From Dorea sp. D27 (lineage in GTDB: Bacteria > Bacillota > Clostridia > Lachnospirales > Lachnospiraceae): 64,000 nt of DNA. The notes beneath the pieces were generated by a model. It was not told where the DNA came from. It ran no database searches and saw only the letters and a program-made list of their open reading frames with translations. A program made the position numbers and the translations under genes. Below, piece after piece: positions 8,563-16,959 of the stretch (the stretch's first letter is position 1; each line of letters opens with the position of its first letter). The stretch covers positions 316,478 through 380,477 of the forward strand of contig NZ_KQ236745.1 in assembly GCF_001185345.1 (NCBI RefSeq), in the 5' to 3' direction.

Positions 8563-9779
8563 AAAGAATAGCTGTTATAACAATGGGAGTAAAGTTAGAC
8601 GATGAGAACGGATATACAAGATTTCGTTTTCTTCCTGAGTTTTTAGTAGAAAAAGGATACGAGGTGGATCTTATCACCTCGTCATTTCAGCACTGGGCAA
8701 AAGAGCAGCGTAATATTAAAGATATTAATAAAGGCAATTATCCATTCAGGCTTAGATTTATAGAGGAGCCAGGTTATAAAAAGAATATAGATCTTCGAAG
8801 AATACGCAGTCACAGGATTGCTGCAAAAAACCTTAGAAAAATGCTGGAACTGGATGGAAACTATGATTTGATTTACTGTGAGATACCCCCAAACGACGTG
8901 GCGTTGTCGGCCGCAGAATATGCAAATGAACGTGGCATTCCTTTTGTGGTTGACGTAAATGATCTGTGGCCGGAAGCGATGCAGATGGTTATTGATATAC
9001 CAATAATAAGCAATTTATTATTTTATCCATTGTTGAGAGATGCAGAAAAGGTTTATAAGCTTTGCTCGGGCGTAATAGGAACCTCAGACGAATATGCGGG
9101 CAGGCCATTCCAGAGAAATTCGAAAGATATACCCAAAGAAACAGTTTATGTAGGAAATGAAATCAGTGCATTTGATGATGGTGCGAAAGCGAATATGCAG
9201 GAAGTTAATAAAGGCTCTGATGAATTTTGGGTGACTTATGCGGGGACAATAGGGACTAGCTATGATATAAGGACAATGGTACAGGCAGCTGATGAATTGA
9301 AAAAGAGAGGCTATTCAGATATTTATTTTAAAATTCTAGGAGGAGGTCCGCTTAAAGTTGAGCTTGAAAACTATGCAAAGTCGCTGACAGGAAATGTAGA
9401 ATTTGCAGGGTATGTACCGTATGAGAAGATGGCCGCTTATTTGAAAAAATCGGATATACTTGTCAATTCTTTTGTAAAGAAAGCTCCTCAGAGCATTGTG
9501 AATAAGATTGGGGATTATCTTGCAGCGGGAAAGCCTATGATTAATACTTGCAGCAGTGACGAGTTTAAGAATAAAGTTTTAAGTGATGGTTTTGGCATTA
9601 ATATTGAGGCAGAGGATAAGAAAGCTCTGGCTGATGCAATTCTGGGACTCTATAATAATCAAGAAGAACGTGAATTGATGGGACGAAAGGCCAGGGAAGT
9701 TGCAGAAGAACAGTTTGACAGGCCTAATTCTTACAATAAAATAGTAAAATTAATTAGTGAGCTCATAAAGAAGGACTAG
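8559..9779 (+). CDS. GT4 family glycosyltransferase
   Basis: The predicted 406-residue protein has a GT-B fold. The N-terminal half carries MKRIAVITMGVKLDDENGY and VDVNDLWPEAMQ, and the C-terminal half carries VTYAGTIGTSYDI, LGGGPLK and NKIGDYLAAGKPMI, which correspond to the donor-binding region of family 4 enzymes. Unlike the gene at 4033, it has the normal half order. I chose the ATG at 8559 because AAAGGA lies just upstream; an in-frame TTG at 8538 would add seven residues without a ribosome binding site. It should add a sugar to the lipid-linked repeat unit on the cytoplasmic side. Acceptor and donor are unknown. Confidence 0.88.
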   Translation: MKRIAVITMGVKLDDENGYTRFRFLPEFLVEKGYEVDLITSSFQHWAKEQRNIKDINKGNYPFRLRFIEEPGYKKNIDLRRIRSHRIAAKNLRKMLELDGNYDLIYCEIPPNDVALSAAEYANERGIPFVVDVNDLWPEAMQMVIDIPIISNLLFYPLLRDAEKVYKLCSGVIGTSDEYAGRPFQRNSKDIPKETVYVGNEISAFDDGAKANMQEVNKGSDEFWVTYAGTIGTSYDIRTMVQAADELKKRGYSDIYFKILGGGPLKVELENYAKSLTGNVEFAGYVPYEKMAAYLKKSDILVNSFVKKAPQSIVNKIGDYLAAGKPMINTCSSDEFKNKVLSDGFGINIEAEDKKALADAILGLYNNQEERELMGRKAREVAEEQFDRPNSYNKIVKLISELIKKD

Positions 9780-9780
9780 T

Positions 9781-10650
9781 TTGGGAATGGAGTACAGTAA
9801 AGAAGAGATACGTGAAATACAAGAAAAAAGTTTGGAGATGGCGCTTTACTTCAAGAAGATATGTGATGAAAACAATCTTTTGTTTTATTTTTGCGGAGGG
9901 TGCTGTATCGGCACAGTACGCCATAAAGGTTTTATTCCATGGGATGATGATGTTGACGTATTTATGCCAAGAAGAGACTATGAATTATTAAAAAGAATAT
10001 GGAAAATGAAAGCCGACACTTCCAGATATACATTAGAGAATTCTGATGAATTTCATATAGATTATAATTTGTTTTTAAATATAAGAGACAATTCAACTAC
10101 TTTTATCAGACCATATCAACAAGAGTTAGATATAAACCATGGTTTGATACTTGATGTACTCCCTTTAGATGGATGCCCATCAAATAAATTCAAACGTAAA
10201 TTACAGCTGATGTGGGCTATGGTATATTCACTGTACCGTTCACAAATGGTGCCCTCAAACCACGGCAGATTTATGGAAGTGGCTGGAAAATCAGCCCTTG
10301 CCCTGATACCTTCTAAAAAGATGCGGTATAAAATATGGCGCTTTGCAGAGAAAAAGATGACGAAGTATAACATAGAAGACTGCAGATTTGTGACAGAGTT
10401 ATGTGCAGGTCCCCATTATATGAAGAATGAGTACCCCAAAGAAGCGTTTGACGCAGCAGTATATAAAGAGTTCGAAGGTCACATGATGCCGATACCGCAA
10501 GGATATGATGATTATCTTAGAATTGCCTTTGGTGATTATATGAAGTTGCCACCTAAAGAAAAGCAGGTTGCGCATCATGACGTGATAAAATGTGATTTGA
10601 AGGCAGGTTATAAACAATATAAAGGCAAGCTATATTGTGTTAACAGATAA
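9781..10650 (+). CDS. LicD family phosphotransferase
   Basis: The 289-residue protein belongs to the LicD family, which moves phosphocholine or polyol-phosphate groups from a CDP-activated donor to glycans. The hallmark is CIGTVRHKGFIPWDDDVDVF at ~residues 41-60, with the metal-binding aspartates. The start may be TTG at 9781 (AAGGA about 6 nt upstream) or ATG at 9787. It lies immediately after a glycosyltransferase. No CDP-choline genes (licA, licC) are seen, whereas CDP-ribitol genes (16960, 17669) lie 6 kb away. Animal relatives of this fold (fukutin, FKRP) transfer ribitol phosphate, so ribitol-phosphate transfer is a reasonable but unproven guess. Confidence 0.85.
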   Translation: MGMEYSKEEIREIQEKSLEMALYFKKICDENNLLFYFCGGCCIGTVRHKGFIPWDDDVDVFMPRRDYELLKRIWKMKADTSRYTLENSDEFHIDYNLFLNIRDNSTTFIRPYQQELDINHGLILDVLPLDGCPSNKFKRKLQLMWAMVYSLYRSQMVPSNHGRFMEVAGKSALALIPSKKMRYKIWRFAEKKMTKYNIEDCRFVTELCAGPHYMKNEYPKEAFDAAVYKEFEGHMMPIPQGYDDYLRIAFGDYMKLPPKEKQVAHHDVIKCDLKAGYKQYKGKLYCVNR

Positions 10651-10713
10651 TCCTGTTCAATTACTGTAGCAATTCTATATTATATGTAGAAAATAGAACA
10701 AAAGAGGTGTTAT

Positions 10714-12105
10714 ATGGCAAGAAGAAGGAGAAGGGGCAGAAGAACCAGGAAGTCTGGCAATTGGTTTACAAGGCTGAGCACGGCAAAAAAGGCAGGAGTC
10801 TGTCTGGGAGGAGTTTTTATGGCCCTAGCGGCATCTGGCGTAATATATGTAGCTGCCAAGCTGGGTAAAATAGATACTCAGGATATACCTCAGGAAGATA
10901 TCGTAATCAATGCAGAGGCAGAAGAAGCCGGCGAAGGCTTTACGAATGTTGCATTATTCGGTGTGGATTCCAGAGAGGGCGACCTGGCTGAAGGAACTCG
11001 TACAGACTGTATAATTGTGGGCAGTTTAAATAACAAGACGAAAGAGATAAAGATGGTTTCAGTCTACAGGGATACTTTGCTGGATATAAAAGACGGAGAA
11101 CTGCAGAAATGTAATGCGGCATATAGCTTTGGAGGACCTGAACAGGCCATAAACATGCTGAATAAGAATCTGGATTTGGATATCCAGAAGTATGTGACTG
11201 TTGATTTCAGCGTTGTAGCTGAAGCAATCGATTTGCTCGGGGGCATTGATATCGATGTCAAGGAAGAGGAAATACAGTATCTGAACGAGTTTGTGTATGA
11301 GACAGGGCAGGTCGCGGGAAAAGAAGCGTACTTTGTCCACGAACCTGGTGTACAGACGCTTGATGGTGTACAGGCCACAACATACGCACGTATTCGTTCG
11401 ACTGCAGGCGGCGACTTTACTAGAACGGAGAGACAGCGGATCGTAATTGAAAAGATGGTTGAGAAGATAAAGAAGAGCGACCTGGGCACGATTAATGAGA
11501 TTATTGATAAAGTATTGCCAAGCATATCTACTAATTTTACATCTGCAGAAATAATAAGCTATGCAAAGGACTTTGCTAAGTATACGCTTGGAGAAAACTC
11601 TGGATTCCCAATCGACAAGACTACAGATACGTTATCCGGTCTCGGAAGTATAGTCATCCCGGTAACGCTTGCGGACAATGTCGAGAAACTGCATGAATTC
11701 CTATACGGAACTACAGATTACGCCGTATCATCTACGGTTCAGGGTATCAGCGGCAGTATAGTAAGCAGGATAGGACAGCGTGAGGCGACTGACGACGAGA
11801 CGCTGAACAGCCAGACGTATAATACCGCGCCTGAGGATGCTGCGCAGGAAAAGGGAAATAATTATGGCGGAGGTACAAATAATAATACGCCGCCAGCCGA
11901 TTCAGGCGGCCAGGGAACCGTAAATGATGGAAATACTACGCCAGGAGGAAGTACAGGCGGCTCCGGGAATGGAAATGGCGGTGGTAGCGGCGATGGAAAT
12001 TCAGGGAATTCAGGAAATACGGAACAGCCAGATTCAGGAGGGGATTCAGGCGGTACGACTCCTTCTACACCTGATGCTCCATCAGAAGGCGGTACAACAG
12101 AATAA
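10714..12105 (+). CDS. LCP family cell-wall polymer ligase
   Basis: The 463-residue LytR-CpsA-Psr protein is predicted to attach a finished anionic polymer or capsule to peptidoglycan outside the membrane. It has an Arg-rich cytoplasmic start (MARRRRRGRRTRKS), one membrane segment (~residues 25-48) and an LCP core from ~residue 78. The core shows FGVDSREG, RTDCIIVG, SVYRDTLLD and YARIRSTAGGDFTRTERQR, which hold the Arg/Asp residues that bind the pyrophosphate. From ~residue 385 the tail is low-complexity Gly/Ser/Asn/Thr. It ends the first polysaccharide operon and is a close paralogue of the protein at 23495. The start follows AAAGAGGT. Confidence 0.93.
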   Translation: MARRRRRGRRTRKSGNWFTRLSTAKKAGVCLGGVFMALAASGVIYVAAKLGKIDTQDIPQEDIVINAEAEEAGEGFTNVALFGVDSREGDLAEGTRTDCIIVGSLNNKTKEIKMVSVYRDTLLDIKDGELQKCNAAYSFGGPEQAINMLNKNLDLDIQKYVTVDFSVVAEAIDLLGGIDIDVKEEEIQYLNEFVYETGQVAGKEAYFVHEPGVQTLDGVQATTYARIRSTAGGDFTRTERQRIVIEKMVEKIKKSDLGTINEIIDKVLPSISTNFTSAEIISYAKDFAKYTLGENSGFPIDKTTDTLSGLGSIVIPVTLADNVEKLHEFLYGTTDYAVSSTVQGISGSIVSRIGQREATDDETLNSQTYNTAPEDAAQEKGNNYGGGTNNNTPPADSGGQGTVNDGNTTPGGSTGGSGNGNGGGSGDGNSGNSGNTEQPDSGGDSGGTTPSTPDAPSEGGTTE

Positions 12106-12112
12106 ATAAGCC

Positions 12113-12148
12113 AAACTGATGCTGGAGCAGATGCTCCAGCATCAGTTT
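12113..12148. terminator. Bidirectional terminator between convergent genes
   Basis: A perfect 17-bp inverted repeat (12113-12129 with 12132-12148) with AAA and TTT ends lies between the LCP gene and the convergent acylation gene. It overlaps the 3' end of the latter, so it can stop transcripts from both sides. Confidence 0.85.
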
Positions 12149-13287
12149 TCTATATTAATGAAATCATCATACATGACTATAACTATATCTGGTTTATAAT
12201 CATTAATATAAGTCAGATAATTATCGTTATAGCGTCCATCCTGTGGATCTAGATAACGAACTTCAGAAAATGAAAGCGACAGATACTGTGTCATGGGCCG
12301 TCCATAAGAATGAGAGATGAAAAGCAGCTTTTTATCATTACTAATATTGTGGTTTGTAATAATATTTTCTACATATCCTCCTTGTAATAAGGCATTATAT
12401 TTGTTGTGATATGTTTCATCTGTAAGTATAGATTTATCAATAAAAGCCTGAAAGAAGTCACCACTTTGTTCTTTTGTTATTGTTCCATCTACTAAATGTT
12501 GATACGTAAAGTCAGTCTTAAAATTGGGGACAAGTATGTTAAAATCATCTACCCCACCATAGTATTTCCCAACCCGTATACCATTAGAGCCAAGAAAAGA
12601 TGAAGGATAAGACAGCGTGCTGAAATTTGATAAGTTATATTTGTCATGTTCCCATCCTATATCTGTTTCACTCTGTATAAATTCTAGTGTTTTGACAGTA
12701 GCCAAGAAAGAGGATTCTACAGTCCAATGGTGGTCGGTTTTATAATACTGGCAGCATTCTTTAAAATTTCTTAAGTCAATGGCTGATATATTTCTACGTT
12801 CCAGTTCATCCAGCAGACTGGTGTAATTAGTATCCATATATGAATCATCATATCCTTTAAGTTCATGTATACCTTCTGTACTTTTAAATGGAGCCTGAAC
12901 GAAAAAGAAGGCACCGCCATTATTTTCTGTGGCACAGGCAAGCTTTTGATAAATATCAGCCGTCTGATTAACTTCTTTTGAAGAAGAGCGTTCCATAGGT
13001 TCTGTCTTGTAGAGCTGCCCGGCATCGTCTTTTACTACATCAAAATTCTTAACCTCTCTTTTTCCTAATATTTTCTGAATTGCACCGTATATATTAATGG
13101 TACTATCATAATTTGTAAATATACTGGAATAGTTTTCTTCAAAAGCCTTAAATCTTGTGGTTTCTTGAGAAGCCGATTTTTTATCGATTATAGAAGCTAT
13201 AGATGGAAAAGATATAACCATACCAAAGAGTATGCCGCAAATAAATAAAATGGCCACAATAATATTTCGTATCCTGATTGCCTTCAT
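12142..13287 (-). CDS. AlgX/AlgJ-like exopolysaccharide acetylation protein (DHHW family)
   Basis: The 381-residue protein has one N-terminal membrane segment (~residues 8-30) and an extracytoplasmic domain. YYKTDHHWTVESS (~residue 182) matches the Asp-His motif of AlgJ/AlgX-type SGNH-like acetyltransferases, and LLFISHSYGRPMTQYL (~residue 316) fits the serine-containing motif seen later in the chain. In alginate and related systems such proteins place acetyl groups that an MBOAT partner has moved across the membrane. The MBOAT gene lies directly upstream on the same strand, 14 nt away, so the two form one unit. The start follows AAGGAGG. Its exact acceptor is unknown. Confidence 0.83.
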   Translation of the reverse strand: MKAIRIRNIIVAILFICGILFGMVISFPSIASIIDKKSASQETTRFKAFEENYSSIFTNYDSTINIYGAIQKILGKREVKNFDVVKDDAGQLYKTEPMERSSSKEVNQTADIYQKLACATENNGGAFFFVQAPFKSTEGIHELKGYDDSYMDTNYTSLLDELERRNISAIDLRNFKECCQYYKTDHHWTVESSFLATVKTLEFIQSETDIGWEHDKYNLSNFSTLSYPSSFLGSNGIRVGKYYGGVDDFNILVPNFKTDFTYQHLVDGTITKEQSGDFFQAFIDKSILTDETYHNKYNALLQGGYVENIITNHNISNDKKLLFISHSYGRPMTQYLSLSFSEVRYLDPQDGRYNDNYLTYINDYKPDIVIVMYDDFINIEN

Positions 13288-13301
13288 ATTATCCTCCTTG
13301 C

Positions 13302-14711
13302 CTAAAAATTAAAGTAGATAAAGGGGTTATAAGTTGAATTTAATACATAAATTAGTGAAATAAAAAATATTATGACAACACATACACCCTTGAGAGCTTC
13401 TATCATATTACCGGTTGAAAGTTTTCTAACCTGCTTTATACTATTTAACGGAAATGATAAAAGAAATGCAGGTATGAAAAATACAATATATTCTTTTATG
13501 AATACCATAGTTTTAAAATTTACGGCTGATAAACTGCCCCCAAAAAACATAGCCTGTAAGTAGCTGACAGCCTTTGTGACACTATCGGCACGGAAAAAGA
13601 CCCAACCTACGATGACGAACAGAATAGTCCAGAGCCAGCCAGCTAAAAAATGATTTTTAAAAAAACTGCCCATTGGAGTGAATTTTTCTAGAACCAAAAG
13701 GAAGAAATACATAAGCCCCCATATAATGAAAGTAATATTAGCACCATGCCAAAGCCCCGTCAAACTCCATACTATAAAAAGATTAAGTATAGTTCTGAGT
13801 CGTCCTTTACGGCTACCCCCTAATGGTATATATACATAGTCCCTGAACCAGCTGCTTAAAGACATATGCCATCTTCTCCAAAATTCTGTGATACTTGTGG
13901 AGCAGTAAGGGTAATTGAAGTTTTCGAGATAATGAAATCCAAACATTTTACCCAGGCCTATGGCCATGTCAGAATATCCGGAAAAATCGTAAAAGATTTG
14001 AAAAGTATATGAAACAGCACCCAACCATGCCATTCCAGCAGTTAATGAATTGCCAGGCAGGCCAAAGGCTGAATCAGCAATATACCCCATTGTGTTAGAT
14101 AATAGAACTTTTTTACTGAAACCAATCATAAAACGGTAAACTCCAGAAGAAAAATCGTGGATACTTTCTTTTCTGTTTTTTATTTCGTCTGCTACCGTCT
14201 CATATCTGACAATAGGTCCGGCGATAAGTTGGGGAAACAAGGTTATATATAATCCTACATTTAACGGATTCAACTGTACTTTTCCGTTTCCCCTATACAC
14301 ATCTATTACATAAGAAATGGCCTGAAATGTAAAAAATGAAATGCCAATAGGTAGAATTATATCAGGAATATTAAAATCAAATAAAGCTAATCGATTTAAA
14401 ATGTTTAGAGTAAACACTAGATATTTAAAGTGAAATAATAATCCCAGGTTTCCTGCTATCATAAAGAATAAAGCCGTGTATACCAGGGGGGGGGTATTTT
14501 TCAGGCGGTCAACAATAATTGCGGACAACCAATTGAAAATAATAGAAAGGATTAATAGTATAACAAACTCTGGCTCTCCCCACGCATAAAATATAATACT
14601 TACGGCTAATAATACTATGTTTTGAGTTTTTCTGTGACCTCTAAGCAAATAGTACATTGCTAATGTAATTGGTAAAAATAAAAAAATGAAAACAGGAGAT
14701 GTGAATAACAT
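13302..14711 (-). CDS. MBOAT family O-acyltransferase (AlgI-like)
   Basis: The 469-residue polytopic membrane protein belongs to the MBOAT family (AlgI/DltB/PatA type), which carries acyl groups from cytoplasmic acyl-CoA across the membrane for polysaccharide O-acetylation. Visible motifs include LPIGISFFTFQAISYVIDVY, FPQLIAGPIVRY, YCSTSITEFWRRWHMSLSSW and the catalytic-histidine block GLWHGANITFIIWG. I place the start at the ATG at 14711, giving MLFTSPVFIFLFLP, because AAAGGAT lies 9 nt upstream; a longer frame would add six residues. With the AlgX/AlgJ-like gene it forms a two-gene operon opposed to the rest of the cluster. Its DNA is very AT-rich (30% GC at 14401-14460 by hand count). Confidence 0.92.
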   Translation of the reverse strand: MLFTSPVFIFLFLPITLAMYYLLRGHRKTQNIVLLAVSIIFYAWGEPEFVILLILSIIFNWLSAIIVDRLKNTPPLVYTALFFMIAGNLGLLFHFKYLVFTLNILNRLALFDFNIPDIILPIGISFFTFQAISYVIDVYRGNGKVQLNPLNVGLYITLFPQLIAGPIVRYETVADEIKNRKESIHDFSSGVYRFMIGFSKKVLLSNTMGYIADSAFGLPGNSLTAGMAWLGAVSYTFQIFYDFSGYSDMAIGLGKMFGFHYLENFNYPYCSTSITEFWRRWHMSLSSWFRDYVYIPLGGSRKGRLRTILNLFIVWSLTGLWHGANITFIIWGLMYFFLLVLEKFTPMGSFFKNHFLAGWLWTILFVIVGWVFFRADSVTKAVSYLQAMFFGGSLSAVNFKTMVFIKEYIVFFIPAFLLSFPLNSIKQVRKLSTGNMIEALKGVCVVIIFFISLIYVLNSTYNPFIYFNF

Positions 14712-14755
14712 AATATTTATCCTTTGCATTTATTTTGTCCTTTGTCAATTTAAAT

Positions 14756-14784
14756 ATTATATAATTGTTATTAGTTTAATGCAA
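14756..14784 (-). promoter_or_regulatory. Promoter of the O-acylation cassette
   Basis: On the minus strand TTGCAT (14784-14779) and TATAAT (14761-14756) are 17 bp apart, about 45 nt before the MBOAT start. This near-consensus sigma-A promoter implies independent expression of the cassette. Confidence 0.65.
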
Positions 14785-14871
14785 TACTTATATTACCAAC
14801 TACGGAAAACATCAGACGAATTTTATGGTTGTTCTCACGGTAGACCAGATTTTGATTTGCCGAATATAAGG

Positions 14872-14900
14872 TTTACAAATTGTTAAGGATTTGTTACAAT
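14872..14900 (+). promoter_or_regulatory. Promoter of glmS
   Basis: TTTACA (14872-14877) and TACAAT (14895-14900) are spaced by 17 bp, predicting a start near 14907 and a leader of about 68 nt. No glmS ribozyme fits in that leader. Confidence 0.65.
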
Positions 14901-14913
14901 ACTATCTGATAGT
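14901..14913. promoter_or_regulatory. Palindrome at the glmS transcription start
   Basis: ACTATCTGATAGT is a perfect palindrome around a central T, directly after the -10 box and spanning the expected +1. That is a typical place for a repressor operator. The cognate regulator is unknown. Confidence 0.45.
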
Positions 14914-14974
14914 GCAAAAAAAATGGCGTTTTGTACAAATGTAGAAGCAGATTATATAAAACGGAGGTACAAAT

Positions 14975-16801
14975 ATGTGTGGAATAGTAGGTTATATCGG
15001 CAATCAGCAGGCGGCCCCGATTCTTCTCGACGGTCTTTCTAAGCTGGAATACAGGGGCTATGACTCTGCCGGTATCGCAGTTTACAACGGTGAAAAGATT
15101 GATATGATAAAGTCCAAAGGGAGGCTAAAGGTTTTAAGCGAGCTGACACACGACGGAGAGACGCTGCCCGGGACGTCGGGTATCGGACATACGAGATGGG
15201 CCACGCATGGTTCGCCTTCTGATATCAATGCACATCCTCATTTTAACAAGGATGAAAGCATCGTAGTCGTACATAACGGAATCATAGAGAATTACCTGAA
15301 GCTGAAGAAAAAGTTGGAGAAACACGGATATGAGTTCGTGTCAGAGACGGACACGGAAGTCATCGCGCATCTGTTAGACTACTATTACAACGGAAACCCC
15401 CTTCAGGCGGTAACGAAGATCATGCACCGGATGGAAGGCTCCTATGCGCTCGGGATAGTTTTTCAAGATCATCCTGATGAACTGTATGCAGTCAGGAAGG
15501 ACAGCCCGCTCATCGTAGGACATACAAATGGCGGTAATATTATCGCATCCGATGTACCAGCTGTGCTGAAGTATACGAGAGACGTGTTCTTCATCGAAAA
15601 TGAAGAGATTGTCCGTATGACGGACGCTACGATGGAGTTCTTTAATGTAGATGAGGAGCCGATTGAGAAAGAGTCCGTACGGATTGAATGGGATGTAAAC
15701 GCAGCCGAAAAAGGCGGTTATGAACATTTTATGCTGAAGGAGATGTATGAGCAGCCAAAAGCGATTACAGACACGTTTTCCCCAAGAATCAAGGATGGCA
15801 GAATCGTTATCGATGAACTGAACATGACGGATGAGGAGATAAAAGCTATCAGTAAGATTATGATTGTCGCCTGTGGCTCTGCCTACCATGCGGGCGTTAC
15901 TAGCAAATATGTGTTTGAAGGGCTGTCGCGTATCCCGGTAGAAGTAGACGTGGCTTCTGAATTCCGGTACCGCAATCCGATTCTGGAAGAAGGAACGCTC
16001 GTCGTCGTCATAAGCCAGTCCGGAGAGACGGCAGATACGCTTGCAGCTTTGAGAGAATCTAAGGCAAGGGGAGCTAAAGTGCTCGGTATTGTCAATGTGG
16101 TCGGCAGTTCGATAGCAAGAGAGGCAGACAATGTCATGTATACATGGGCCGGACCGGAGATAGCCGTAGCGACGACGAAGGCTTACTCGGCGCAGCTTAT
16201 ATCCCTGTACCTACTGGCCATGAAGTTCGCATACGTAAAAGGTGAGATGGATGACGCGGTACTGTCAGACATGCTGGAAGATTTGAAAAGCCTGCCGGCA
16301 CAGGTGGAGATGCTGCTTAACAATAAGCAGAAGATACAGCGTTTTGCAAACCGTTATCTGGCGGCCAGAGACATATTCTTCATCGGACGCGGCATAGATT
16401 ATGCGATATCGATGGAAGGCTCTCTTAAACTGAAGGAGATCTCCTATATTCATTCGGAGGCATATGCGGCGGGTGAACTCAAGCACGGAACGATATCGCT
16501 TGTGGAAGAGGGAACTCTCGTTGCCTCTGTCCTGACCCAGAAAGAACTGTATAAGAAAATGATAAGCAATATGGTGGAGGTACGGACAAGAGGAGCGTTT
16601 GTAATGGCTGTAACGATGGAGGGGAACACGGAAGTAGAACGGGCAGCCGATTATGTAATCTATATTCCCGAGACGAATAAATACTTTACGAACTCCTTGG
16701 CAATCATACCACTTCAGCTCTTTGGCTATTATGTATCTGTCGGGCGGGGCTGTGATGTCGACAAGCCGCGCAACCTTGCGAAGTCGGTTACGGTTGAATA
16801 G
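14975..16801 (+). CDS. glmS: Glutamine-fructose-6-phosphate aminotransferase
   Basis: GlmS makes glucosamine-6-phosphate from fructose-6-phosphate and glutamine, the entry step to UDP-GlcNAc for peptidoglycan and for the polysaccharide genes on both sides. The 608 residues are full length. The protein starts MCGIVGYIGNQ with the nucleophilic Cys2 of the glutaminase domain, and has GIGHTRWATHG and VVHNGIIENY. Two SIS sugar-isomerase domains follow (CGSAYHAG; SQSGETADT; GRGIDY). It ends with the usual DKPRNLAKSVTVE. It has its own promoter and terminator, so it is a single-gene unit. GC rises here to 55% at 15001-15060 by hand count, against 30% just upstream, marking the right edge of the AT-rich island. 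Confidence 0.98.
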   Translation: MCGIVGYIGNQQAAPILLDGLSKLEYRGYDSAGIAVYNGEKIDMIKSKGRLKVLSELTHDGETLPGTSGIGHTRWATHGSPSDINAHPHFNKDESIVVVHNGIIENYLKLKKKLEKHGYEFVSETDTEVIAHLLDYYYNGNPLQAVTKIMHRMEGSYALGIVFQDHPDELYAVRKDSPLIVGHTNGGNIIASDVPAVLKYTRDVFFIENEEIVRMTDATMEFFNVDEEPIEKESVRIEWDVNAAEKGGYEHFMLKEMYEQPKAITDTFSPRIKDGRIVIDELNMTDEEIKAISKIMIVACGSAYHAGVTSKYVFEGLSRIPVEVDVASEFRYRNPILEEGTLVVVISQSGETADTLAALRESKARGAKVLGIVNVVGSSIAREADNVMYTWAGPEIAVATTKAYSAQLISLYLLAMKFAYVKGEMDDAVLSDMLEDLKSLPAQVEMLLNNKQKIQRFANRYLAARDIFFIGRGIDYAISMEGSLKLKEISYIHSEAYAAGELKHGTISLVEEGTLVASVLTQKELYKKMISNMVEVRTRGAFVMAVTMEGNTEVERAADYVIYIPETNKYFTNSLAIIPLQLFGYYVSVGRGCDVDKPRNLAKSVTVE

Positions 16802-16810
16802 AGTCAGTTT

Positions 16811-16838
16811 AAGGCATGGGCATCCCATGCCTTTTGTA
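16811..16838 (+). terminator. Terminator after glmS
   Basis: A 10-bp perfect stem (16811-16820 with 16824-16833) with a 3-base loop is followed by a short T run, 9 nt after the glmS stop. Confidence 0.8.
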
Positions 16839-16876
16839 TATTCAGGAAGAATTAATGGAATATTAAGCTGTTCCGG

Positions 16877-16905
16877 TTGAGGTCACTGGTGAAATTTGTT
16901 ATAAT
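16877..16905 (+). promoter_or_regulatory. Promoter of the tarI-glf operon
   Basis: TTGAGG (16877-16882) and TATAAT (16900-16905) are 17 bp apart, and the -10 box is preceded by TGT, giving an extended -10 (TGTTATAAT). It lies 54 bp before tarI. Confidence 0.75.
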
Positions 16906-16959
16906 ATGTTACGTGAGTGTTAAAAATAGATTAAGAAATGATTATTACGGAGGATAGAT

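Noticed and set aside
11850-12105. Separate small + strand frame inside the Gly/Ser-rich tail of the LCP gene
   Set aside because: It is an out-of-frame shadow of GGA/GGC-rich codons, with no ribosome binding site and no family match.
13372-13563. Small + strand frame inside the MBOAT gene
   Set aside because: It is antisense to a strongly supported coding region and has no recognisable features.
14907-14974. Possible glmS ribozyme in the glmS leader
   Set aside because: The leader is too short and I see none of the conserved ribozyme core segments.
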